A stretch of DNA of 64,000 bases from Undaria pinnatifida (GCA_012845835.1 JABAKD010000015.1:1710609-1774608); one strand, 5' to 3'. Positions 45,121 through 56,569 are shown, counted from the first letter of the stretch. The notes: generated by a model from the sequence alone, not told the origin. Numbers and translations: made by a program.

Positions 45121-45835
45121 TACAAGCTGGGCCGGCCAATAAACCCACAATCCGTCAGTCGGGCATATCTTTTGAACGACAGTGACCCACTGCAAACTGA
45201 GCATATCCTCGTAATCAGCTAGATTCGGTGGTCATTTTAAACCCTCCAGCTTGAGAATCTGCCAAGTTGGTGCCGAAAAAAGTGGTTGCTACTCATGTCT
45301 CCTAGTTTGAGCATTTTTTCCATGATTTTTTTGTGTTGCTTTTTCTAAAATAGCTCGAAATACAACGTGGATGGAATTGGCTCAATTTTTCTGGGCATGT
45401 ACATCTTGGGACGAGGAGTAGGAACATATGCGTTTCATTTCATGGGTCACTTTCGTTCGAAAGTTGTGGATGAATCCCTGAAATATATGTAAATTTGTAT
45501 GCAGAGGCCCTTCGGTGGAAACTTGGCCATGCACCTCTCAATTTTTGAAGTTAGGACCTAAAATTTTGACACGTGATTTGGACCAAGCTCACCAAAACAG
45601 TACTTGGCGAACTCGAGAAAAAAAAAATGGCCGACATATGGCCGGCCAAAACTTTACCAAAATCATGAAATTGATGAAAAGTCAACGGATTTTTTTCTTT
45701 TTCGAGGTAGTCGGGTACTGTTTTGGTGAGCTTGGTCCAAATCACGTGCCAAAACTTCAGGTCCAAACTAGAAAAAAATAAGCGCAGCACAGCGACATTG
45801 GCTTGTTTTGAGCGTTTTGGCCGGCCCAGCTTGTA
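45121..45835. mobile_element. Tc1/mariner-like TIR element with internal hairpin
   Basis: Perfect 19-bp inverted ends TACAAGCTGGGCCGGCCAA (45121-45139 and 45817-45835). If the outer TA is the target duplication, the ends start CAAGCTGGG, consistent with Tc1/mariner. Inside is a long hairpin: 45571-45604 and 45715-45748 are perfect 34-bp inverted copies (CACGTGATTTGGACCAAGCT and onward). No transposase frame. Confidence 0.75.
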
Positions 45836-46154
45836 TTAGATGCGTGTCATGGTATCAGCTGTTTCTGGTCTATACAGTACGAAGCACTAAGCAGATCATT
45901 GACGTTATCAGATTTTTCTTTGATTTATAACTTTAAAATAATATCGATGCACAACATCAAGAAGCAGTTTTACCAGGAATTCAACAATTTAGGACCCCAC
46001 CAGCAGTCTGTCGTCGTATACATCTTTTGGTATTATTTTTTTCTCGATTCTTGTGTCGTATACCTTCTCCGCTATTCTATAGCCGTCTGTTGTATACAAC
46101 AGTATTATAGAGGTAGTATGTGATATTGTGATGAAATTCAAATAAACAATTTTT

Positions 46155-46215
46155 TGTTAGTCCGTTCTTCTGGGAAATCAGTACACCCGTTGTCCGTGCT
46201 GGTTCTTTATCCTAT
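46155..46215 (+). repeat. CATCCAGC-family fragment
   Basis: CAGTACACCCGTTGTCCGTG and CTGGTTCTTTATCCTATGAT, the same version as at 29920-29955. It lies directly before a SINE head. Confidence 0.55.
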
Positions 46216-46540
46216 GATATAGGCTGTCGCCCCAGTGGCGTATCAGGTTATCCTCGAGCCTGGGGTAGGTCAGTTTCGTGAGTTCGAGTCCCGCCGAGTG
46301 CATACTCCCTATAATTTCGTAGGGACTTTTTCTTGTGCACAAATTGACTTGCGGAAAGCACGAGAGCGTGAGTTAGCAACACTTGATGAAAGATCGACGA
46401 CCAGTGAGACTGCTGAGCCCGATGAGCGATAAAAATTGAAGGCAAGAACCGGGGGGAAGAAGGGACGACTACCTGTGACCACGGCTCGTCCAGAAGCTGG
46501 AAAGTAGAAGTGTGCAAAAAAATAAAATAAAATAAAAAGA
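46209..46540 (+). mobile_element. tRNA-derived SINE (family 1), full length
   Basis: Head GTCGCCCCAGTGGCGTATCA then GGTTATCC, B box GAGTTCGAGTCCCGCC, body TTGACTTGCGGAAAGCACGA, 3' block CCTGTGACCACGGCTCG, tail AAAAAAATAAAATAAAATAA. The best preserved copy; suitable as family reference. Confidence 0.85.
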
Positions 46541-47825
46541 GAGATACAAATTATGTGGTCACAAACTGCTGTGACAGTCATATTACTAGTACACCAATGT
46601 ATTTATTATCTATACTTGGGTGCATGCCTTCGTTTCCAATAGCTGCGTTCAGCCGTCCCAGCCCAGCCATCCCAAACCCAACCCTCTCGTCCTCGCTGTT
46701 GTGGTGTTTGCTTACCCACGCGATGCCCAGCCTCTCCTCTCCCCACGCTGCACCTATTACGCTCTCCGCTGTGGCGATGCTACCCCTTTGCTTGGCAAGC
46801 AAGAAAAACAAAAGAAAAGAAGGGAAAAAGAGAGATATTATAATCCCACAACGGCAACAAAATAACAACAAATATAAAATATAGACTACTCCTATTTTTT
46901 ATTTATAGCACAAGACGACAGATGATGCAAGTTTAGTCGTCTTTATATCAAAACGACATCTACGCTATACATACTACCAGGTATACATTACCTCGTACAT
47001 GTAGATTCTCGTATACACACAACTTGTATTCCCGTCAAGAGTATTTTTTGTCCAGCCAAGAAACTCATGCCCTCTTTCTCAAAATAATTAGAAGCGCGAT
47101 CCTTACAACTACCCACCTGATGCCTCGACGAACGCCTCTGCGCGCTGACTCGTTGCTTGTGCTGATCTCCCGGTCGCGGCGACAACCAACTTCCACTCTG
47201 CGTCGTCATTTCTGCAACGTCTTATCAAAGCCTTCGTACAATTGTGAGTGCACGGGGGACACTCCTTGCCTTTTGCGGGCTTCAGACAGCAATTATTTGA
47301 CGTTCTCGCCATGGTTCGGCCCAGACAGAACTCCCGGTGAACACTTACTTCGCGGAGCAGGGCCAGACAGGGGGCATCTTTTAGCCCAAACCTGTAGTGA
47401 CGTTCACCTTTGTGGGTGTCGTTGTCGAACCGAGAATGAAGCTTGCTGCTGCTGCTGCAGTCGCATGGGAAGCCGCCGAAAAAAAAAAAAAAACTACCAG
47501 GTGGAGCGTTATCTTTGTTTTCTTCGGATGAAAGACCGTGAGCAGGGGACAGGCGTTGCAGCAGCTGTTATAGCAGGTGCGGGTATCGCAGCAGCAGGTC
47601 ATGCTGCTGGTGGTGTAGACGTCGCAGGAACAGAAGGAGGTGGTGGTCCACCAGTCGGGATATAATCCATCGGAGCAGGCATTGGATTTGCTACGTTGTA
47701 GCTGGTTGATGGATCTAGCTGGTTGATGGATCAAGACTGAGGGCAGTGGATGTGTGTGCCTCATGGGCCGGAAGCAGCTACAGGAAGTATCCTGGATAGA
47801 TCCTGAAATGTGTAAGGGGGTATCA
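46541..47825. other. Unassigned sequence
   Basis: Overlapping frames at 47024-47665 (+) and 47381-47764 (-) have no family signature. Includes an A run at 47480-47493. A coding exon is possible but unsupported. Confidence 0.3.
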
Positions 47826-47885
47826 CGCAGCTTGCAAAGATGAGTATCGACACAAAATTTCCAGTCACAGCTGACGTATTGAGAA
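47826..47885 (+). mobile_element. Core / C-tract 3' end fragment
   Basis: CGCAGCTTGCAAAGATGAGT, ATCGACACAAAATTTCCAG and TCACAGCTGACG, the core in the same orientation as 35195-35245. Diverged. Confidence 0.55.
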
Positions 47886-48024
47886 GAATTGTTTCAAAAT
47901 AAAACGGCTACGAATCGGTACAAAATTATAAAATTATGCCTAGTACCTGGTAATACTATTGGCCGATAATGATCAATACAACATAAAAAAAACGTCAGTG
48001 TGCACTTTTTGGTACGGGGTAACA

Positions 48025-48465
48025 CATGGGCCAGCCCATGGGCCGACGCATGGGCCGGCTTTTCAAATCCACGGGCCGGCCCATATGAAGCCCGTGGATT
48101 ATGGGCCTTGCTGCGAATGTCATGGGCCGGGCCGGGCCGGCCGACAAGTTTGAAAAATTGATGGGCCGGGCCGGGCCGTAGCCTATCCTCTGAAAAAAAT
48201 GACGGGCCGGGCCGGGCCGCGGCCCAGCCTCTGAAAGTTTGATAGGCCGGGCCGGGCCACAGCCCATCCTCAAAAAAATTGATGGGCCGGGCCGGACAGC
48301 GGCCTATTCTATAAATTTGGTGGGTCGGGCCGGGCCGCAGCCTATAAAAAATAAACTTGATGAGCCGGGCCGGGCCGCGGCCCACTACTTGAAAAATTAT
48401 GGGCCGGGCCGGGCTCCCGGCCCAACCCCGGGCCGCCCCACCAGCGCCGGCCCATGACAAGCCCT
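48025..48465. repeat. GGGCC hairpin-forming tandem array 2
   Basis: The same family and orientation as 43840-44415, about nine diverged units of GATGGGCCGGGCCGGGCC with GCGGCCCA and an A/T-rich linker. Confidence 0.85.
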
Positions 48466-49080
48466 GCTTTACTTTCATTTTTTTTTGGTTTGGCCAAAAA
48501 TTATTCCGTCCCCTGTTCAAGCATGCAACTACCCCATATTACAACACTATTTCCTCCCCCCTATTTGTCCGAAACGATGGTACGGTGCCTGCCTGCTGCT
48601 TTCGCCTGTACCTGGTACACCAGAAAGAGTATTATCATAGTGTAGTACCGTGTTGCTGACCCTTGTAGAGGAAACAAATACCCCGACCTGCGCTGCATCG
48701 CCGTGGTGGACGATTCGCGGTGTTGAGGGTCCGCGGTGGTGAATCTATCCCACCCGACGCTTTGAGGAACCTCACGGCACTTACTTGCCGAGCTTTGCGA
48801 TCGGAAGGCAGCATAGTCTCGACCGACGCTTTTTGAAACTTAAGGCACATGTCATCTGGGGAGAACGACGGGCAGGCGGTAGCAAGGGGAGGCCCAACGT
48901 GCGTAACTTAGATCGTGTCGATTGAGTTTTTCAGGCTACAGCAGTACCAAGTACTACCCCGTACCAGGTACACAGTAAGGGGGTCGTTGATGGTGGGCAG
49001 CACCAACTGGGATTCCTGCGGTCCTGAAAAGCATCGTTCATTTTGTTATTAATACTTTTCGGGCCTACTTCATCAGTTAA
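48466..49080. other. Unassigned sequence
   Basis: No gene recognised. Words GTACCTGGTAC (48608) and GTACCAGGTAC (48980) present. Confidence 0.3.
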
Positions 49081-49385
49081 TCGGTCGCCCGGTGGCGTAT
49101 TGGGTTATCCTCGAGCCTGGTATAGGTCAGTTTCGTGAGTTCGAGCCCCGCCGAGTGCATGCTCGTATAAATTCGTTGGGACCTTTCCTTGTGCACAAAT
49201 TGGCTTGCGGAAAGCGCGAGAGCGTGAGTTAGCAACACTCGATGCAAAATCGACGAGCAGTGGGATTGCTAAACCCTATGCGCGATAAAAATTGAAGGCA
49301 AGCGCGGGGGGAAGAAGGGACGACACCTGTGACCACGGCTTGTCCAGAAGCTGGAAAGTAGAAGTGAGAAAATACATATATATAT
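49081..49385 (+). mobile_element. tRNA-derived SINE (family 1), full length
   Basis: Head CGGTCGCCCGGTGGCGTATT, GAGTTCGAGCCCCGCC; body GAAAGCGCGAGAGCGTGAG; 3' block CACCTGTGACCACGGCTTG; tail begins GAAAATACATATATATATA. Confidence 0.85.
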
Positions 49386-49420
49386 ATACCTGGTATATAT
49401 TAATAGTAGATTATGAGTGT

Positions 49421-49682
49421 GTGTGTGTGTTCTTCACATTAAACCGTTCTTCTACTCGTCGACATCCAGCACACCCAGTGTCCGTACTGATTCTTCACCC
49501 TAGAAAGATCAGCTCTGTGGTCACAAGCCACGACACAGAGATAATGCATCGTAATGCATTCGACAACGCAATGTCATGCCCTAGTACTGGGTACGACAGG
49601 CACAACATACATACGTCAGCAACAGAAATACATTGGAAGAGAGAAATACGAAATAAACAAAAACAAAAACAAAAACAAAAAA
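49421..49682 (+). repeat. CATCCAGC-family repeat, duplicate copy A
   Basis: Starts in a GT run, then TTCTTCACATTAAACCGTTC, CGACATCCAGCACACCCAGT, and ends in (AAACA)n. I see no difference from 49981-50242 over 262 bp. Confidence 0.85.
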
Positions 49683-49980
49683 CAAAAACAAAATAAGAAA
49701 ACAAATAAAAACAAAGATAAAAATAAAACAAAAAATGAAACAAACAAAATGAAGGGGAAATCGAAGAAACAACCCAACCGGAAAGGAGAGCCAAAGCTCG
49801 GAAAAGAAACATAATAAAATGAAATAAAATAAAGTAAAGTAAAACCAAAATAAGATAATCCGAACACGAGCCAAAAACCTGGACACGCAAGGAGGGAACA
49901 AAGGGGAAAAAAATACCCCAGAAAAAGACGAAAAGTGCTATGTACCTACTGAGTGAGCAGTGATGGATGCCATGTGGTGT
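49683..49980. other. A-rich stretch between the duplicates
   Basis: AAACA/AAATA-rich sequence extending the tail of copy A, then about 100 bp of unassigned sequence. Confidence 0.5.
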
Positions 49981-50242
49981 GTGTGTGTGTTCTTCACATT
50001 AAACCGTTCTTCTACTCGTCGACATCCAGCACACCCAGTGTCCGTACTGATTCTTCACCCTAGAAAGATCAGCTCTGTGGTCACAAGCCACGACACAGAG
50101 ATAATGCATCGTAATGCATTCGACAACGCAATGTCATGCCCTAGTACTGGGTACGACAGGCACAACATACATACGTCAGCAACAGAAATACATTGGAAGA
50201 GAGAAATACGAAATAAACAAAAACAAAAACAAAAACAAAAAA
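49981..50242 (+). repeat. CATCCAGC-family repeat, duplicate copy B
   Basis: Identical by eye to 49421-49682 with a constant offset of 560 bp, including the GT run at the start and the AAACA tail. Either a very recent duplication or an assembly artefact. Confidence 0.85.
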
Positions 50243-51390
50243 TGTGGTACATGGGTATATCTGCGGCTGGGATTGTATCATAATAATACATGAGGTGTCT
50301 TTACCGCTTTAGATGAAGTTGGGTCGTACTGCACCCTTTTGCAATATAAGAGGTTGATTATTAAGAAACTGGGGTTTTGCACGCCTTTGCAAAACAAGAA
50401 ATTCATTTTTCAGAAATTGATGTTTTCTACCCTTCCGCCAAATAAGAAATCCGATATAAGCAATTCTGCTGATCTCGGAGAGAAGAATAAGACTTGGGGA
50501 TGAGATGGCATAAGCGTTTCCTAACGTCTGTCGCGTGCTGTATTTTCTCGTTCGTTCGAGCGCAAGCTCAAAGCCCGGCGTGCTTCTGGCTGATAGTCGT
50601 CCGCTAATGGCTTGAAAGTCGCGTTGGTGACAGTCAATGCCCACCACTGCTGCTGTGTGGCGCACTTGCTTGCGCTCGTAGTGCTTCGCCGTGCGTGGGA
50701 GGGAGGGCGAGAGTAGTGCAAGGATAATAAATGAGATGAAGAAAAAAACTAAATACCTGGTATAATTTTGGCTACAATTCATGTTGGAGCGTGTACCAGG
50801 TTTATGTGTGGTGTATTGTAACAGCGATTCGAGTCACCGCCGCAGCTTGGAGTACAGGTACTTTGTTTGCTGCTGCTGCTGCTATCGTATCGCTACGGCG
50901 CCAGCATCACCTCCAGCACCGGTGCCACTGACCATGCTCGATTTGCCAGAGCACGGAGTGACCGACCGCTCCTTGCCACGGACCGGCGGGGTGACTTCCT
51001 GTACCCACATTCCCTCGTGCCGTATACACCCCGCGAGAGAGGGAGAACTGGGGTTCATGATTCAGCCTAGGTTCCACGATTTTAACCTGCACCCACTTTT
51101 TTGGCGACAAATCACTTGGGTTTAGTCTAAGTTTCAGCTTGCGTGTGACGCTATAAATCCCCCGTCCCCGCCGTGAAGTAGACAGTAGCATTTACACCTG
51201 ATTTACACACCAAATACAGAGGTAGTATAATAAAAAAATTAAAAAAAAGTAGACTTATATCATACCACTCTGGACGGAACCAGGCGGAACCGCCGTAGTG
51301 ACCATTGAGCAGGTATCAATTTGCATGCCAAACGGTCCTTATATTGCCGTCTAGAGGGGTATATATTTGATATGTTTTAGATGCAGTTGT
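50243..51390. other. Unassigned sequence
   Basis: No gene recognised. A two-fold imperfect repeat of GTTTTGC/TTTGCAA(A/T) A.AAGA lies in 50335-50450. Frames at 50309-50782 (-) and 50781-51125 (+) have no family signature. Confidence 0.3.
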
Positions 51391-51562
51391 GGTCCCGATT
51401 TAGTGCGGTACCCTTTAGCTCGGGGTCCCTGCTTAGTGCTGTTAAATTCGTTAAATTCGCTTGTCACGATATATTTGTACTGTGTACGAATTTACCCCTG
51501 TGCGGTGTTTTACTATAGTGTGGGCATTGCCATCTGGCGAAGGCCCGCACTAATGAGTGACC
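51391..51562. mobile_element. MITE, TAGTGCGG family
   Basis: Left end GGTCCCGATTTAGTGCGGTA; right end reads GGTCACTCATTAGTGCGGGC in reverse complement. Interior ATTCGCTTGTCACGA matches the 41158 copy. Length 172 bp. Confidence 0.7.
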
Positions 51563-52649
51563 TCGACTATGGACATTTAACACCACTACCACTACTATAC
51601 AGACAGTGTTGCATTGTATTGGTGGGTTCCTTGGGTTCCTGATATTCGTTGGGCCCTGCGCGCTGGTAGGAAGAACACGGAACCCGGCGGTGGTGCCCTC
51701 GGTCCAGTCGAGACGGGGTGTTCGTCTTTGCTGGAGTTGGGGACTTGTCACTGCTGCACCAGAAAGGGTGGGTGGGTGTCCGCGGCGAGCTAATTAGCTA
51801 GCAAGTTGATCTACATTGTCTGCCGCGGTCAGCGTTGATATTGGGTGATAACTGCTGTACCTTGGGGGTGCTTGCCCGCTGTCCCTGCTGTGCTCTCGTT
51901 GGGCAAGGTCTGCCCCGGCGGTGTCATCGGCTTGGCTGCTGCGCTCGAGCTTTTGCTTTTGGCTCGTGACGGTGAGTGCGTTTTGTTTGGGAATTGTCTG
52001 CGCGTTGTTGATGTGTGGCAAATGCATCGGCCACCTGCCCTTTCGTCCTTTTGAAAGCTCCGCGTTGGGCACAGCAGCTGTTTGTCTTTCCCCCACAGCA
52101 GTTACTGCTTACAGTTTTTTATATTGCGTACCAGGTACAATAGTGAGACAAACTATGCGGACTATATCTGATATTGCCCATTAATATATTGATAGCAGTA
52201 CAAATACGGACTTTATCGGATAATTGCTCTGGAAATGACTACCATGGGCACACTGTCTGTACATGTCCTGCAGTTGTGCATATATTGCGAGAGAGCGACA
52301 ACGGCCTTGCGGCATGTGGCCTGCGCGTGTCGAGTCCGTTGACAGCCATGCCTACCGTCCGTCCGTCTGGGACCTAACGACCGCAGGTGTTGCTTCCAAC
52401 GTCGTTGCGACCTCCTACAGCTGGCAGCAGGCCTGGCGTGTTTCACCTCTGCTAATATAGTGTACTGCCTCCAACTCGAATATAAAAGTGTCATCTCGGG
52501 AGCACCTACCTCGACGCCGAACGTGAGAATCTCATGCATGATTTCATTGGTTTGTGTAAATATGGTAGATTTACTTATTTTTAATTTTATTTAAATGGTC
52601 ACTTCTACCCCCCAGCTCCTCAGCTCGTAAAAGGTTTTGTTTACCCTCA
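51563..52649. other. Unassigned sequence
   Basis: No gene recognised. Frames at 51921-52184 (+) and 52213-52539 (-) have no family signature. Confidence 0.3.
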
Positions 52650-52830
52650 GCGACCTCCTGAACAAACCGTGGTCACAGGTGTCTTCCCGTCTTCCTGCCG
52701 GTACTTGCCTTCATTTTTATCGCGCATAGGCTTCAGTATTCCCACTTTTCAGTTTTTTTATGCTCGTCGATTTTCATCGCATTTTGCTCGCTCAATTTGC
52801 AGCGCTTTTTGCTAGCTAATCAACTTTTAC
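52650..52830 (-). mobile_element. SINE family 1, diverged and lacking the head
   Basis: GAACAAACCGTGGTCACAGG, CTTGCCTTCATTTTTATCGC, TGCTCGTCGATTTTCATCGC and TTGCTCGCTCAATTTGCAGC match the body of the family on the minus strand. Confidence 0.65.
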
Positions 52831-53674
52831 GAGCACACAGCACACGAGTACCGTACATCACGGATGATAGCACATCCCCCTATGACACGAAAGCACACCC
52901 CGTTTTTTTTTCCGTCACTTTTTATCTCGAGGGTACGTTGAATACCACACCCCCATCGGACGTACGCCTGAAAATTATCAAACTCGAAAGTATCACACCC
53001 GGTGGACACCATTCACCCATAACACGCACGCACCGGTATGGGTTACCGGTACCAGCGTGGAGGCAACTGCTGCGCCCCATCACAGTGTGCCGAACGAACT
53101 TGCGGCCCGGACTCCACCAGTACCTGCTGCTGCCGCGCCTCGAGCGGGGATCACGTCGATTTTTTTCCGGGTCCACCCTGCCTATCGGTACCGGCACTGG
53201 TACTGCCACTCCTGTCGTGGCCCAAACCCCGACGGCGGGTACCAGTACATACCGGTGAAGCACCAAAGTTCTAATATCGTAGCAGCGCCCAACACTTCAG
53301 CCGCAAGGCCTGAGACCCCGGCAGCATCTCCAGAATTGCCAGCCACTCACACCCTCTGCAGTTTGCCGGGGTCTGTTCACGCTCCATAGTAATCAATAAT
53401 ACCGCTAGCCCACCCCCTCGTTACCAATCCCGTTCCATCTGGCCGAGTCTGTTCGCACCCGTTAGTAACCGACGTCCCGTTGTGACACCCCATCTTTGTC
53501 AGACCCCATCGTTATCACACACTCCAGCTGCGGCGTCCCCGTGCATGGTGCTTATCACCGGAGGTACGCTAGATACCACCCCCCCCTGAATAAACACCCG
53601 TGGTGGTGATATTTTCAAAGGTCAAAACGTTTTCACCGGGATGTGCCTTTCCTCCGTGCTGTACGGTATGCATT
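52831..53674. other. Unassigned C-rich sequence
   Basis: Overlapping + frames 52797-53258, 53038-53274 and 53057-53389 are long but resemble no known family. A coding exon cannot be excluded. Confidence 0.3.
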
Positions 53675-53752
53675 CTGCGAGACTTGAACCCCCGACCTTG
53701 ACGTGACTAGGGACGACATTCACCGACTACTCCGTCGAGGACGCGACACCGA
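53675..53752 (-). repeat. tRNA-like sequence (SINE head or tRNA pseudogene)
   Basis: On the minus strand GCGTCCT can pair with AGAATGC (six of seven, one as G-U), with GGAGTAGTCGGTGAA (A-box-like) and GGGGGTTCAAGTCTCGC (B box) between. The anticodon arm does not fold convincingly, so it is probably not a working tRNA. Confidence 0.4.
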
Positions 53753-54524
53753 CACATACCAGGTTCAGCCTACAGCAGTGTGATATGCCGTACTGATATG
53801 CTATTATTTACCACCTGGTACAGCCGTGTTGCCCTCATGTTCATTTACTGTTGGCATTGCATGGCCAAATCACCCTGCTGTAATCGCAATGTGTATATAC
53901 GTATTTCTGTACTGCTAGTTTGTGACCACAGCAGCAGTAGCAGAGGTCGTCTCTGTGGGAGGCATGGGCACGGACGATGGTTGTGCTGGATATGTAGATG
54001 TATAGACATATGTACTTCGTATCAACATGCACATAGTAGCAGAACCTGATACCTGATATTACCAGGAACCGGGATATTATATTATGTTGTAGACATACTT
54101 ACAACTATCTCGGCAAGTAGTTCATCTTGGAATCACTTGATTATAACGCCCTACTTCGCTCTCAGCGCTCCCACCCGCAACACGCCTGCCTAAACCACCC
54201 TCCCGGAGAACCTTCCCGGCGGCTTTTCTGGCGTTCCTTGCTTTCTTCGCCTTCTTCATGATCCTCGGGACTGCCCCAACACTAACATACAATACAATAT
54301 ATCCAGCATTGCTTCAAGATAAATGTCCCCACACTAAATTTCAGGATTGTTTTGTCTACACCAAAATCAAGACATACCTGGTATATTTTTCAAAAAGCCG
54401 GGAAAAAGTGCACCTTCACAACTCGAACCAGAATTAAAAAAGAGTAAAAATGAGCGACATAGCTGTTCCCACACTGCGTTCAACGTAATCATTGCCGATA
54501 AACAAAGTAACGAAAGCCGTTCCC
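53753..54524. other. Unassigned sequence with one small basic ORF
   Basis: Contains TACCAGGT-type words (53757, 53811, 54376) and a small minus-strand frame listed separately. Otherwise nothing recognised. Confidence 0.3.
54122..54259 (-). CDS. Small basic ORF, 45 codons, uncertain
   Basis: Starts MKKAKKARNARKAAGKVLRE and ends with a TGA at 54122. The first 20 residues are strongly Lys/Arg/Ala-rich, like a nuclear-localisation or DNA-contact segment. It shares no family I recognise. Codon composition is more gene-like than its surroundings, so it may be an exon. Equally it may be chance. Confidence 0.2.
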   Translation of the reverse strand: MKKAKKARNARKAAGKVLREGGLGRRVAGGSAESEVGRYNQVIPR

Positions 54525-54656
54525 CCCGGTGGTCTGTCTTTATTAATAGTAGTTACCCTCGAATGCTACTAGAGCTGATTCACGGGTTCGAATCCAAAGT
54601 GGGTCGGACTTTCGAGTTTTTTTGCCGAAATAAAAAATCCAAGGATTCAACTGCCG
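54525..54656 (+). mobile_element. SINE family 2, head part (split by a transposon)
   Basis: CCCCCGGTGGTCTGTC, an ATTAATAGT word in the D-arm position, AGTTACCCTCGAATGC, and B box CACGGGTTCGAATCC. GGGTCGGACTTTCGAG and GGATTCAACTGCCGA follow. It continues at 55427 after the inserted TIR element. Confidence 0.7.
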
Positions 54657-55426
54657 AGGTCAATTCTTATACAGTCGGATCTGTTTGTCGAAAGGGACCT
54701 TTTTCGACTGAGCCTTGTTTCAACTGCATTCTTCTGGGCCTTCTTGTCGTCAGTCGAGTCGATTTAATGGTTTTATGCTCTTTCTGGAGGCGGTTGGTGT
54801 GGGGGAGTGTCGCTGTTTGGTAGTCGGCAGTCGGTTGGAAGCTCTGTACTTCGTGCATTCTTCGTGAGCAACGCGTGCTTCATGCGCGACTAGCCCTAGT
54901 CCGAGCGGGTTCGTGGTGTTGGACCTGGCTCAAAGCCTCCAATTTTTACGTTCGTGGCGCTGCTCTCAGCCGAGAGCCGCCGAAGCTACAGAAAGCGAAG
55001 CCGTTGTTGAGAAAATTGCCATCGATACCGCGCGCTGTTGTCATCTGCCATCGTATGATGCGCACTGCTGGCGGGCGGAACTAGGAATGTGCCACGCTGA
55101 CTTGAGGCGAGAGGCAGCAGCAGTGATAGCAGCCAAGCCAACGTCGGTGTTGTTGTAGGATACTGTGATACTTGTATGGGTGTGTGGGCGTGCGTGTGTT
55201 GTGGTGGGATGAGTAGAGGGGTTCGTGCATTTTTCAGACTAAGAAATCCGACTGCCGCATCAAGTCGAATCGACGACTTCATTCGACTGGATGTGCTAGT
55301 CGGATCGCTCCGTCGAAAACAACGAGTCGAAAAAGCTCTTTTTCGACTGTGTAAGAAGCCCGACAGGGGCTCCAGTCGAAAATGACATTTTTCGGCTGAT
55401 GGATCCGACCGTACAAGAATTGGCCT
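54657..55426. mobile_element. TIR DNA transposon, non-autonomous, copy 2 (nested)
   Basis: Left end AGGTCAATTCTTATACAGTC then GGATC; right end reads AGGCCAATTCTTGTACGGTC in reverse complement. It is inverted relative to 20544-21339 but aligns along its length (GTGCCACGCTGACTTG, GGGCGTGCGTGTGTT). It sits inside a family-2 SINE. No intact protein. Confidence 0.8.
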
Positions 55427-55620
55427 GAGAGCGCCTGGCAGCGTGGTTAGATGCAACTCGATGCGAGTCAACGAGGGAAGAAATAGCGGGAGTCTTCTCG
55501 CGATAAAAACGAAGGCGCGTGCCGTAGTGGGGAGGGGGGAGAAGAGCCTACCCGAGTGTGAGTAACGTCTAATAGGAGGGAGAACGAGAAAGAAAAGTGC
55601 GACGACAGTAGGAGAGATGG
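55427..55620 (+). mobile_element. SINE family 2, body part
   Basis: GAGAGCGCCTGGCAGCGTGG, ACTCGATGCGAGTCAACGAG, CTTCTCGCGATAAAAACGAA and GTAGTGGGGAGGGGGGAGAA. It resumes where 54656 stopped, as shown by the uninterrupted copy at 42960-43140. Confidence 0.75.
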
Positions 55621-56126
55621 GCGAAAAAAAAAAAAAAAAACGAAACTTTTTCCGAATACGTATCACAGAGTACGTGCGCGTTTATTTTACACGTATCATA
55701 TAATACGACACGTTGTTCGTAGACTACAAGTACACGTCCGCTTTGTTTTTGCACCTGTTTTTGTGCTCAGTCACACTATTTTTTTGAAAACATCACACGC
55801 ACACCCGCAGCCCTTGGAGCTACAGCAGCACAGCAGTAATAGCATGTTGCCGTCGAGCGTGTATCACAAGGGCAGAACAGCACAGCACACCCAGCCCTCA
55901 AAGCCTCACAGATATTCTTACAGGCATGTCCCCCCCCCTGGATCCTCTCGGCATATTCTCCCACCTCTCAGCCATCCTTTTTAGCTTTTAATTGCCGACG
56001 AATATACTACTTTGTGAGGAACCTTCCTGACTTCCTTTGTTTTGTTTATTGTTTGCTGTTCACGTTCTTTTTTTCATTTTTTTAATGCATTTTTCTCTCA
56101 CGTCACTCCTATTAATAGCTGAGCTC
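55621..56126. other. Unassigned sequence
   Basis: An A run at 55625-55640 may be the tail of the preceding SINE. Nothing else recognised. Confidence 0.3.
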
Positions 56127-56500
56127 AGCTCTGCAGCGCAGCGCCGTACCATGCTGTGCCCTGCTGTGCGGTGCGGTGCTGTGTCATGCTGTGCGGTGCT
56201 GTTTGTCGTGCTGTATTTGCTATTTCGTACATGCCAGGTATCATGCGAAGGATCATACCAGGTAGCAGGCACCGGTACACCAGGGATGTACGTGCTAAAT
56301 CACGAAAAATGCACCCCCAGCTCAGCGCAACTCAGCTGTGTCAGAAGCACAGCGTAGCGCCGTGCGGTGCCGGGCTCTGCCCGGTGGTGTGGTGCTGTGC
56401 CGTGCTGCGCTGTGATATATTTCGTACATACCGCAGTACCAGTTATCACGCGAAGTACCAGGAACCAAGTACCGGTATGCACGTGTGTATTTCTGTCCCA
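56127..56500. repeat. Tandem duplication of about 205 bp
   Basis: Two copies of a (GTGCGGTGCTGTG)-rich block followed by ATTTCGTACAT, a TACCAGGTA-type word, ATCACGCGAAG and ACCGGTA, at about 56150-56300 and 56350-56490. Confidence 0.65.
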
Positions 56501-56569
56501 CACTTTAAAAACTCTCTTTGTTCTTCCCTTCATTGGTTGTCCCCATTATGTGTTTTGTTCTAGTTTTTT

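Noticed and set aside
53038-53389. C-rich frames as a secreted Cys-rich protein
   Set aside because: Two overlapping + frames give equally plausible peptides and neither matches a family; no splice context supports either.
53675-53752. A functional tRNA gene on the minus strand
   Set aside because: Acceptor pairing is fair but the T stem has a mismatch and no anticodon stem forms; more likely a SINE head or pseudogene.
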